Assembly (NCBI RefSeq): GCF_900115295.1
Contig: NZ_FOVZ01000007.1
Coordinates: 62,001 to 126,000 of the forward strand
Reading direction: 5' to 3'
DNA length: 64,000 bases
Source of the DNA: Sphingomonas sp. OK281
Lineage (GTDB): Bacteria; Pseudomonadota; Alphaproteobacteria; Sphingomonadales; Sphingomonadaceae
How positions within the stretch are numbered: the stretch's first letter is position 1; each line of letters begins with the position of its first letter. This document shows positions 9,291 to 17,084 of this stretch, in pieces. A program made the translations under genes and the position numbers. Under the pieces are notes generated by a model that saw only the letters and a list, made by a program, of their open reading frames with translations, was not told where the DNA came from and ran no database searches.

Positions 9291-11046
9291 CGGGATACGG
9301 CCCCTTGCCGCCGGCTGCGATCAGCTGGTCGGTGCGTGCCTCGATCACCGGCACCGGCACCGAGCCCATCTCCAGCATCGCATCGTGGAAGGCGCGGATG
9401 TTGAATTTCGCGCCCAGCGCCGTCTGCGCCTTCGCCCGCGCATGCTGGAACGCGAGCTGGCCCATGTAATATGACAGCGCCTGTCCCGGCCATGCGATGT
9501 AGCGATCCACCTCGGTCTCGATCTCGTGATCGGACAGCGCGGTATTGTCGTGGAGATAGGCCTGTGCCTGCTCGCGGCTCCAGCCCTTGGCGTGGATGCC
9601 GGTGTCGACCACCAGCCGCGCCGCGCGCCACGCCTGATAACTCAGATAGCCGAACAGGTCGTAGGGTGTCTCGTACATTCCCATGTCCTCGCCGAGCGCC
9701 TCGCAATACAGCGCCCAGCCCTCGCCATAAACCGACAGATAGGTGTCGCGCCGATACGCCGGCAGGTTGGTGTTCTCGGCGGCGAGCGGCATCTGGAACG
9801 CGTGGCCCGGCGCGCTTTCGTGAAGCGTCAGCGCGATTTGCGAATAGAAGGGCCGCGACGGCAGGTTCCAGGTGTTGACCAGATAGATGCCGGGGCCGCC
9901 CCGACCGCCGGTATAGAACGGCGCGATATCGGCCGGCACCGGCTTGATCGCGAACCGGCTGCGCGGGATATGCCCGAACCACTGCGACGCCTTGCCGTCG
10001 AACGTCTTGGCAATCCACGCCGCGCGGTAGAGCAGTTCGTTCGGTGTCTTGGGATAGAATTGCGGATCGGTCCGCAGATGATTGAAGAACGCCTGCAGAT
10101 CGCCCTTGAACTGGACTTGCTTCATCACCCCGTCCATCCGCGCCCGGATCTTCGCGACTTCGACGAGCCCCAGCGCGTGAATCTGGTCCGGGGTCAGGTC
10201 CTGCGTCGTGTATTCGGCGATCTTGGACTGATAATAGGCCTTGCCGTCGGGCAGGTCGTACGCCGCCAGTTCGGGGCGGGCATGCGGGATGTAGTCAGTC
10301 CGGAGGAATGCGAGCAGCTTGACGTGCGCCGGCACCACCGCCTGTTCGATCGCAGCCCTGCCCTCGGCGGCGAGCGACGCCTGATCGGCCGCGGGAATGG
10401 TCGAGGGGAAATTCTGGAACGGGGCGTAGAAGGGCGAATCCTCGGCAGTCTTGGCCTCGACGACCTGCGCCACGCCGATATCGCGGCCCTTCAGCGTGAC
10501 CTGCGGCAGCGTGAAGCCACGCGCTAGGCCGGCGCGCATGTTGGCGGTCTGCTGGTCGAAATAGCGCGGCACCTCGCGCATCATCGCGACGTAGTTGCGA
10601 TAATCCTCGATGCTGCGGAACGGGCTGCGCGACGATTCCGAGATGTCACCCCAGAAGCTCGTATCGGCCGATAGAGGGCGCTCGTAGTCACGATACCGCT
10701 GGGCCGCGAGGAGCGCGTCTATCTGCTGCTTATAGACCGCGTAATTGACCCGGTTCGCGGCGCTGAGGCTTGCCAGCGGGATCGCGGCAAGCTGCTGCGA
10801 CACCTGCGTCCAGCGCGCCAGCCGCTCGGCCTGCGCCTTGGGGCCGACGTCCGGAAGCCGAGCACGCCCCTTGGGATTGTTCTCATCGGGGCCGGACTGG
10901 CTGCTGCGCCAGGTATATTCCGCATTCGACAGCGCCTCGAAGCGCTTATCCGCCGATAGCGGGCTGGTCGCAGCAGGCGCGGCGTCGGCCGCGATCGGAC
11001 CGAGCGTCGTGGTCGCCAGTGCCAGGCCAAGGACCAGTTTCCGCAT
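9280..11046 (-). CDS. Exported DUF885-family metallopeptidase-like protein
   Basis: The protein is about 588 residues with a Sec signal peptide (MRKLVLGLALATTTLGPIAA). Most of it matches the all-helical DUF885 family. The HESAPGH motif (HExxxGH) and a downstream Glu-rich helix look like a zinc-peptidase site, reminiscent of M3/M32 gluzincins. There are two start options: the ATG at 11052 overlaps the previous stop but has AAGGAG only one base away, while the ATG at 11046 has ideal spacing and was chosen. Family function is poorly defined; within this operon (GH127, Ldh2, GH43) a periplasmic oligopeptidase role is inferred. Confidence 0.85.
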   Translation of the reverse strand: MRKLVLGLALATTTLGPIAADAAPAATSPLSADKRFEALSNAEYTWRSSQSGPDENNPKGRARLPDVGPKAQAERLARWTQVSQQLAAIPLASLSAANRVNYAVYKQQIDALLAAQRYRDYERPLSADTSFWGDISESSRSPFRSIEDYRNYVAMMREVPRYFDQQTANMRAGLARGFTLPQVTLKGRDIGVAQVVEAKTAEDSPFYAPFQNFPSTIPAADQASLAAEGRAAIEQAVVPAHVKLLAFLRTDYIPHARPELAAYDLPDGKAYYQSKIAEYTTQDLTPDQIHALGLVEVAKIRARMDGVMKQVQFKGDLQAFFNHLRTDPQFYPKTPNELLYRAAWIAKTFDGKASQWFGHIPRSRFAIKPVPADIAPFYTGGRGGPGIYLVNTWNLPSRPFYSQIALTLHESAPGHAFQMPLAAENTNLPAYRRDTYLSVYGEGWALYCEALGEDMGMYETPYDLFGYLSYQAWRAARLVVDTGIHAKGWSREQAQAYLHDNTALSDHEIETEVDRYIAWPGQALSYYMGQLAFQHARAKAQTALGAKFNIRAFHDAMLEMGSVPVPVIEARTDQLIAAGGKGPYPDEE

Positions 11047-11048
11047 CG

Positions 11049-12080
11049 TCATTCTCCTTGGGGCAATGTCATGATGTCTCGGTACAGCGCAGGTGCGATT
11101 ACCACGCCGTCCGCCAAGCTGCGGTCGCGCGCGGCGTAGCGGCGCTGCGACGGCAGGCGCGCACCCTGCCCCTCGATCGCATCGAACATCGCCTCCGCGC
11201 GCGCCAGATGCTCGGTGACCGCATCGCCGAGGAAACCGACGGGATCGATCGCGACGATCAGTTCACCGCCGATCGGCGATCCACCCCTGCCCCGGTCGGC
11301 AGCGATCGACTCCCGGCTGGTCATGTCGCCGATCAGCGGCCCGGCGAGCAGTTCGACCATCGCCGCCAACGCCGATCCCTTGTGGCCGCCGAACGTCCGC
11401 ATCGCACCCGCCAGCACCGCCTCGGCGTCGGTGGTCGACTGGCCGTTCGCGTCATAGCCCCAGTCGTCGGGCACCGGCTTGCCGGCGCGGCGATGCAGCT
11501 CGATCTCGCCGCGCGCCACCGCGCTAGTCGCGAAATCGAACACGAACGGATGCCCGCCCGGCCGCGGCCAGCCGAACGCGATCGGGTTGGTGCCGAACAC
11601 GGGTTCGGTGCCCCCCGCCGGCGCGACCCAGGCATGGCTGGGGGTGAAGGCGAGCGCGACCAGTCCCTCGCTCGCCAGCGTCTCGACCTCGGGCCACAAG
11701 GCTGCGAAATGGACGACGTTGTTGAGCGCCATCGCGGCGATCCCGTAGTTGCGCGCCTTCTCAGCAAGTAGACCCCGCCCCCGCTCGAACGCGAGCTGCG
11801 CGAACCCGCCGCCGCCATCGACCTTTACCAGCGCGCGCGCTGGTTCGCTCACCACCGGCACGGCGTCGGTGGCGACGACCCCGCGCGCGATGCTGTTGGC
11901 CGCGACCAGCAGCCGGTAGATGCCGTGGCTCGTGCAACCGTCGCGCTCGCCCGCCACCATCGTCTCGGCAACCGCCACGGCATGATCGCGCGACAGCCCG
12001 GCGCCGAGCAACACCGCCCGCGCCAGCGTCCGAACCTCGTCGAGCGTCAGGCGAACGCCGCCCGCCTGATCTTCGCTCAC
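11049..12080 (-). CDS. Ldh2/malate dehydrogenase-family oxidoreductase, possible 1-pyrroline-2-carboxylate reductase
   Basis: The protein is about 343 residues of the Ldh2 (YiaK/DpkA/malate dehydrogenase-like) NAD(P)H-dependent fold. Features seen are SHGIYRL near the N-terminus, the VFGTNPIAFGWPRP segment and FDFATSAVARG. It starts with GTG at 12080 inside the stop of the GH127 gene (GTGA overlap), so the genes are coupled. The family includes 2-keto-L-gulonate reductase, ureidoglycolate dehydrogenase and the DpkA-type cyclic imine reductase. Next to hydroxyproline genes, reduction of 1-pyrroline-2-carboxylate is an attractive guess, since that compound arises from 3-hydroxyproline; a sugar-acid reductase acting on arabinose products is equally possible. 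Confidence 0.85.
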   Translation of the reverse strand: MSEDQAGGVRLTLDEVRTLARAVLLGAGLSRDHAVAVAETMVAGERDGCTSHGIYRLLVAANSIARGVVATDAVPVVSEPARALVKVDGGGGFAQLAFERGRGLLAEKARNYGIAAMALNNVVHFAALWPEVETLASEGLVALAFTPSHAWVAPAGGTEPVFGTNPIAFGWPRPGGHPFVFDFATSAVARGEIELHRRAGKPVPDDWGYDANGQSTTDAEAVLAGAMRTFGGHKGSALAAMVELLAGPLIGDMTSRESIAADRGRGGSPIGGELIVAIDPVGFLGDAVTEHLARAEAMFDAIEGQGARLPSQRRYAARDRSLADGVVIAPALYRDIMTLPQGE

Positions 12081-14455
12081 GCGACGCTGCCGGGCTTGGT
12101 CGTGAACAGGCGAACCCCGAACACCGGCCCCGCGGTCGAGCGATCGCGCGGCACGAAGCGCACCTTGATGCTCGCCTTGCCCTTGGTAAGCCCGATCGGC
12201 AGCGGATATTCGATGTCGAAGAACTTGCCGGGCTTGTCGGCTTCGAGATGCTGGGTGGTGATCTTGACGTTGTCGACCAGGATATCGAAATCGCGGCCGC
12301 GCTCGTCGCCCCAATAGGTCGCCTGGAGTACCAGCGGTCCCGGCTTGGTCTTCATTGCGAATTCGATGAACCCGCCCGAGCGCGCATCGCGCCCGTTACG
12401 CCCGCGATAGCTGACCGGATAGGACAGCTCGGACGTCAGCCCATGATCGCGCTCCGGCTGCATCTCACCCAGATGCATCACGTCGACCGACCGGCCCGCG
12501 ATGTCGCGCGCCTTGGCCTGTTCGGCAACGAACGCCGTCTCCTCGCTCTTCCACGCAGTCTCGGTGAAACGCTTGAAATACACCGCGCTGCGCCGTTCAT
12601 ACTGGCTGTAGAATGGCACGAAGCCGAGGTCCGCGGGCCGGATCACCCCACGCGTCGCATAGGTGGCGCGCGTCGCGTCGGTCTGGGTGAAGTTGGCGAG
12701 CAGGTTTTCGCCGACCATCGCCGGGTCGGCGCTGTCCCACTTGGTCTCGTTGGGCCCGAGATCGGCGGCCATCACCATCGGTCCGCGCAGCACGGCGATG
12801 GTATTCTCGTCACCCGGCGTCGCCTCGATCCGCAGGTCGAGCGGCAGCGTGATCGCAACCATGTCGCCCTTCTTCCAGCGCCGGTCGACGATCGCATAGC
12901 CCTTGGCGATCACGGGCGTGAACGGTTGGCCGTTGACCGTCACCACCGCCTGCCCGTTCGCCCACTCCGGCACACGCAACGCGATCGGGAAGCGCCCGGG
13001 CTTGGCGAGCGCCGTCAGCGTCAGCCGGGATTCCGGCTCGAACGGATAGCGGGTGTCGAGCGTCAGATCAGCGCCGCGCGTCTTCCACTTCGCGTCCGAC
13101 GGGATGTAGAGATTGACCAGCAGCGTGCCGTCTCCCTCCCAGAAGATCGCCTCGCCGTGCTTGGCATGACTTTCCATGCCAGTGCCGACGCAGCACCAGA
13201 ACGCATCGTCGTCGGGCGTCGAATAGCCGCGATCGGCTCCGGTCATCAGCGGCGTCATATAGGTGAAGCCGGCGTTCTGCGGGTTCTGCGCGGCCATGAT
13301 GTGGTTGAGGTGCGTGCGCTCGTAATAGTCGAAGAACGCGCCCTCCGGCTGCCAGCTATACAGCTGCTGGGTGAGCTTGAGCATATTGTAGCTGTTGCAA
13401 TGCTCGCAGGTCTGCTCGGTGATGTGGGCGGCGATCGTGTCCGGCTCGGAGAAATACTCGCGGTCCGCATTGCCGCCGATCACATAGCTGTGATGCTGGG
13501 TGACCGTATTCCAGAAATACCGCGCGGCATTGGCCGGCTCCGGCTTGCCGTTCAGCTCATGGATCCGCGCGAGGCCGATCAGCTTGGGCACCTGCGTATT
13601 GGCATGGAAGTTCGCGAGCTTGTCCTGCCCGGCGACAAGCGGATCGAGCACCCGGCGATCGTAGATCCGCTCGGCGATGACGAGCCATTTGCGATCGTTG
13701 GTGCGCGCGTACAGTTCGGCGTAGCTTTCGTTGAGGCCGCCATATTCGCAGCTCAGCAGCACCTGCATCTGCTCGTCATTCAACGCGGCGAACACGCGGG
13801 CGAAATAGTCGCCCAGCCCGGTCGCGACGGTGAGTGACTGGGGGTTGCCCCATGCCGCGTGAACGTCGAGCAGGCCGGCGAAGACCTTGTGCATCGTATA
13901 AAGCGGCGACCACGACCCGTTGAGATCGAACCCGCCGGACTTGATCTCACCGCGCATCACTTCCGCGAAGATCTCCTCGCCGTCGACGATCGTCCCATCC
14001 TTACGCTTGCGGCCGAGCGCGCCGACATAGCCAGTGCCGCGCTTGGCCTGCGCGCGCGCCAGTTCGGCGACGATATACTCGGCACGCGTTCGGCATTCGG
14101 CGTCGCCGGTCTGCTCGTTCATCTTGACGAGTGCGGTCATGTAATGGCCCAGCGTATGGCCGGCGATCGTGTCGCTTTCCCATCCACCGTATAGCGGCGC
14201 CTTGGCGGGCAGGCCGGCATAGACCATGAAATTGTGCATCAGCCGATCCGCGCTCAGCCGCAGCAGATAGGCGCGGTTGACGTCGACCGCGGTCGCGTAG
14301 GCGGACGGGCGCAGCCGTACCGCGGTTAGCGGCAAGGGCTTCGCGCGGGCAGGCAAGATTGCACCGCCCACGCCACGAGCGAACGACCCCTCGCCCACCG
14401 GCAGCAGCGTTACCGCCGCGATACCCATCATCAATTCTCGGCGAGTGGCCTGCAT
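12077..14455 (-). CDS. Exported GH127/GH146 (DUF1680) beta-L-arabinofuranosidase
   Basis: The protein is about 792 residues. A twin-arginine signal (TRRELMMG) begins at residue 4. The (alpha/alpha)6 catalytic domain is followed by a beta-sandwich and an extra C-terminal domain, closer in length to the roughly 800-residue GH146-type proteins than to 658-residue HypBA1. The zinc-cysteine cluster is visible as TCEHCNSYN and FWCCVGTGMESHAKHGE; one of the paired Cys is the nucleophile in GH127. These enzymes cleave beta-1,2-L-arabinofuranose, the linkage in hydroxyproline-bound arabino-oligosaccharides of extensin. GGAG lies 5-6 bases before the ATG at 14455. It is first in the operon GH127-Ldh2-DUF885-GH43. 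Confidence 0.9.
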   Translation of the reverse strand: MQATRRELMMGIAAVTLLPVGEGSFARGVGGAILPARAKPLPLTAVRLRPSAYATAVDVNRAYLLRLSADRLMHNFMVYAGLPAKAPLYGGWESDTIAGHTLGHYMTALVKMNEQTGDAECRTRAEYIVAELARAQAKRGTGYVGALGRKRKDGTIVDGEEIFAEVMRGEIKSGGFDLNGSWSPLYTMHKVFAGLLDVHAAWGNPQSLTVATGLGDYFARVFAALNDEQMQVLLSCEYGGLNESYAELYARTNDRKWLVIAERIYDRRVLDPLVAGQDKLANFHANTQVPKLIGLARIHELNGKPEPANAARYFWNTVTQHHSYVIGGNADREYFSEPDTIAAHITEQTCEHCNSYNMLKLTQQLYSWQPEGAFFDYYERTHLNHIMAAQNPQNAGFTYMTPLMTGADRGYSTPDDDAFWCCVGTGMESHAKHGEAIFWEGDGTLLVNLYIPSDAKWKTRGADLTLDTRYPFEPESRLTLTALAKPGRFPIALRVPEWANGQAVVTVNGQPFTPVIAKGYAIVDRRWKKGDMVAITLPLDLRIEATPGDENTIAVLRGPMVMAADLGPNETKWDSADPAMVGENLLANFTQTDATRATYATRGVIRPADLGFVPFYSQYERRSAVYFKRFTETAWKSEETAFVAEQAKARDIAGRSVDVMHLGEMQPERDHGLTSELSYPVSYRGRNGRDARSGGFIEFAMKTKPGPLVLQATYWGDERGRDFDILVDNVKITTQHLEADKPGKFFDIEYPLPIGLTKGKASIKVRFVPRDRSTAGPVFGVRLFTTKPGSVA

Positions 14456-14470
14456 GTCGATCTCCATCCG

Positions 14471-14481
14471 AATATCGTATA
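14471..14481. promoter_or_regulatory. Operator candidate AATATCGTATA
   Basis: This site is just upstream of the GH127 start codon. It matches the right half of the TATAC-N-GTATA motif exactly and the left half partly. Its reverse complement is identical to the site at 29276-29286. Confidence 0.5.
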
Positions 14482-14539
14482 CTAAACTGAGATGTGAATG
14501 TTGCAAGCGTACAAACAGACCTATCAACCTTCCAAATCA

Positions 14540-14550
14540 TATACTGTATA
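14540..14550. promoter_or_regulatory. Palindromic operator candidate TATACTGTATA
   Basis: A perfect inverted repeat (TATAC-T-GTATA) lies in the 154-bp divergent gap between the GH127 and S9 peptidase operons. It differs from the site at 5135 only at the central base. Confidence 0.6.
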
Positions 14551-14609
14551 ATTTGTATTGACGCCTTGCTGATCGTTCGTCAGTTTCCACAGCATCGTAG
14601 GGGACAACA

Positions 14610-17084
14610 ATGCAGGCGCATCATCCGGCACGGCCACACCATGCCGCATTCCTGCTGGGAAGCGCGCTTGCTGTGTTCACGTCGGGCGTTCCAGCCGCCG
14701 CGAAGACCGTCGCCAAGACTGTTGCCAAACCTGTCCTCGCGACCCCCGCGCCAAAGTCGATAGTCGAGCGCTATGCACTCGCCGACCGCTACCTGCGCGA
14801 GAACCTAGACACGCTGATCGCAGACAGAGATTCCGGCGCGACCTTCGTCGCAGAGGGTCGCGGCATCCTGCTTCACCGCAAGATATCGGGCGAAACAACG
14901 ATCCTGTTCCTCGATCCGGCAACTGGCGAGACCCAGACGGTCTCCACCTTTGCCGCCGTCGCGGGGCTGCTGACACGTGCGATCGGCAAGCCGGTCAGCG
15001 CGGAACGACCGGGTCTCGAACGGCTCGACTATGACCCGGCGACGCGGGTGATGACGTTCTCCGCGGGTGGTAAACGCTGGACCCTCGACGGTACGGGAAC
15101 GCTGGCGGAGGCGAAGACCGGCGACGGGGACGGCACCGACGCGATCTCGCCCGATGGCCGGTTCCGCATCGTCTACCGCGCGTTCAACCTGGTGGCGATC
15201 GACGTGAAGAGCGGGCGCGAAGTGCTGCTGACGACCGATGGGACGCGCGACCAGCCCTATGGGCGCGGTATCGCGCCGCTTCCTGAAATCCTGAAACAGG
15301 GCACCGAGGATCCGGTCATGCCGGTGTCGGTGCGCTGGTCGCCCGACAGCCGCCGGATCATAACCTGGCGGCTCGATACGCGCGGCGTCCATCCCTTGAC
15401 GGTGACGCAGGAAAATCCCCCAGGCAGCTTCTACCCACGCAGCTTTTCGTACATCTACCCACTCGCCGGCGCGGAGAAACTGCCGCAGGCGACGCGGATG
15501 GTGATCGACGTCGAACAGGCGCTGCGTCGTCGCAAGGCGAGTATCGTGCCGCTCGACATACCGAGCGAGTCCCTCCTCTATCCCGCCGACCCGGACATGG
15601 AATGGATCGGCAACACGCCGCGGATCAGCTGGACCGAGCGCGGCTATAAACAGATCGTCGTCTATCAGGCCGACCCGAACACCGGTGCCACGCATGTCGT
15701 CGCGCGCGAGGCGATCAAGCCCGTGGTCACGGTCACGTCGAGCGCATTGATGAGCGCCCCAGACATGGGCGGCGAACTGTCGATCTCCGAACGCAGCGGC
15801 TGGGCGCAGCTTTATCTGGTGCGTCCCGACGATCCCGATGGCGGCATCCCGCTGACCCGCGGTGCATGGGAAGTGCTGTCGGTCGATCATGTTGCCAAGG
15901 ACGCGCACAGCCTGCTGATCACCGGGGTCGGTCGCGAACATGATCGCAATCCCTATTACCGCGCGCTCTACCGTGTGACGCTCGACGGCACGCAGCCGGG
16001 GCTGCTCACGCCCGAGCCGATCGATCATGATACCAAGGTGTCGGACGACGGTCGATGGATCCTCGACCGGATGTCGAGCCCGACCGTGCCGACCCGCACC
16101 GTGCTCCGCGACGGCACCGACGGACACATCGTCTCCGAACTGGCGCATGCCGACCCCAACGCATTGTTCGCGAGCGGCTTTACCGCGCCCGAACCGTTCC
16201 GCGGTGTGGCCGCCGACGGCAAGACGCCGCTCTACGGTATGATCCTGCGTCCTGCGAACTTCGATCCCACGCGGCATTATCCGGTGATCGACAATGTCTA
16301 TACCGGGCCGACCACCACCGACGTCCCGGCCACCTGGGACGACGCTGTGATGGCCAGCGGCAACAGCGTCGCGCAGATCGGTGCGATCGTCGTGATGATC
16401 GACGGCCGTGGCACCTCGCGCCGCGGCCAGGTATTCCGCCTTCCCGCCTTTCAAAACCTAGGTGAGGTCGGCCTCGACGATCATATCGCGATGATCCGCC
16501 AGATGGCCGCTCGCTATCCCTACATGGATACCGACCGGGTCGGCGTGTTCGGCGGGTCGGCCGGCGGATACGACGCCGCGCGGTTCATCCTGCGCCGGCC
16601 GAACTTCTTCAAGGTGGCGGTCGCGTCCTCGGGCAATCACGACCTTCGGCTCGACAAGGCGTGGTGGCCGGAAGTGTCGATGGGCACCGCCGACACCGCG
16701 ACGTGGGACCGGAATTCGAACATGTCGGTCGCGGCCAACCTGCAGGGCAAGCTGCTGCTGATCCACGGCGACATCGACGACAATGTCCCGATTACCGAGA
16801 GTTTCCGGCTCGCCCAGGCGCTGATCCAGGCAAAGCGCGACGTCGATATCGTCGTGCTGCCCAACACCACGCACGCGGTCTACCAGCCGTTCTTCTGGCG
16901 CAAGCTGCGCAACTACTTCACCCGCAACCTGCTGGACGAGGCGACGCCGGCCTTGCTGCCGTTATCGCCTTCGCCGCCGCCGGGGGCGCCCGCCGAGCCG
17001 CCGCGCGATGCCCCGCCCGCTGCCCCGCCTGCCTCTGTCCCCGCTGCGCCCTCTGCCACTGCGCCCGCCACTCCGATACGATGA
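14610..17084 (+). CDS. Exported DPP-IV-like S9 prolyl dipeptidyl peptidase with proline-rich tail
   Basis: The protein has 824 residues with an N-terminal signal peptide, a DPPIV_N beta-propeller (about 60-560) and an alpha/beta-hydrolase domain. The catalytic triad is readable: Ser650 in FGGSAGGYD, Asp723 in GDIDDNV and His755 in TTHAVY. The family removes Xaa-Pro dipeptides from N-termini. After the hydrolase domain come about 45 extra residues rich in Pro and Ala (SPPPGAPAEPPRD and similar), unusual for the family and possibly a wall/membrane spacer or a low-complexity addition. AGGGGA precedes the start. Its stop overlaps the start of the DUF5695 gene (ATGA), giving a plus-strand operon with that gene and the POT transporter. 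Confidence 0.9.
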   Translation: MQAHHPARPHHAAFLLGSALAVFTSGVPAAAKTVAKTVAKPVLATPAPKSIVERYALADRYLRENLDTLIADRDSGATFVAEGRGILLHRKISGETTILFLDPATGETQTVSTFAAVAGLLTRAIGKPVSAERPGLERLDYDPATRVMTFSAGGKRWTLDGTGTLAEAKTGDGDGTDAISPDGRFRIVYRAFNLVAIDVKSGREVLLTTDGTRDQPYGRGIAPLPEILKQGTEDPVMPVSVRWSPDSRRIITWRLDTRGVHPLTVTQENPPGSFYPRSFSYIYPLAGAEKLPQATRMVIDVEQALRRRKASIVPLDIPSESLLYPADPDMEWIGNTPRISWTERGYKQIVVYQADPNTGATHVVAREAIKPVVTVTSSALMSAPDMGGELSISERSGWAQLYLVRPDDPDGGIPLTRGAWEVLSVDHVAKDAHSLLITGVGREHDRNPYYRALYRVTLDGTQPGLLTPEPIDHDTKVSDDGRWILDRMSSPTVPTRTVLRDGTDGHIVSELAHADPNALFASGFTAPEPFRGVAADGKTPLYGMILRPANFDPTRHYPVIDNVYTGPTTTDVPATWDDAVMASGNSVAQIGAIVVMIDGRGTSRRGQVFRLPAFQNLGEVGLDDHIAMIRQMAARYPYMDTDRVGVFGGSAGGYDAARFILRRPNFFKVAVASSGNHDLRLDKAWWPEVSMGTADTATWDRNSNMSVAANLQGKLLLIHGDIDDNVPITESFRLAQALIQAKRDVDIVVLPNTTHAVYQPFFWRKLRNYFTRNLLDEATPALLPLSPSPPPGAPAEPPRDAPPAAPPASVPAAPSATAPATPIR

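Noticed and set aside
12248..13837. Long plus-strand open frame (529 codons)
   Set aside because: Antisense to the GH127/GH146 gene; arginine-rich, no domain, no ribosome-binding site. A by-product of GC-rich codon bias.
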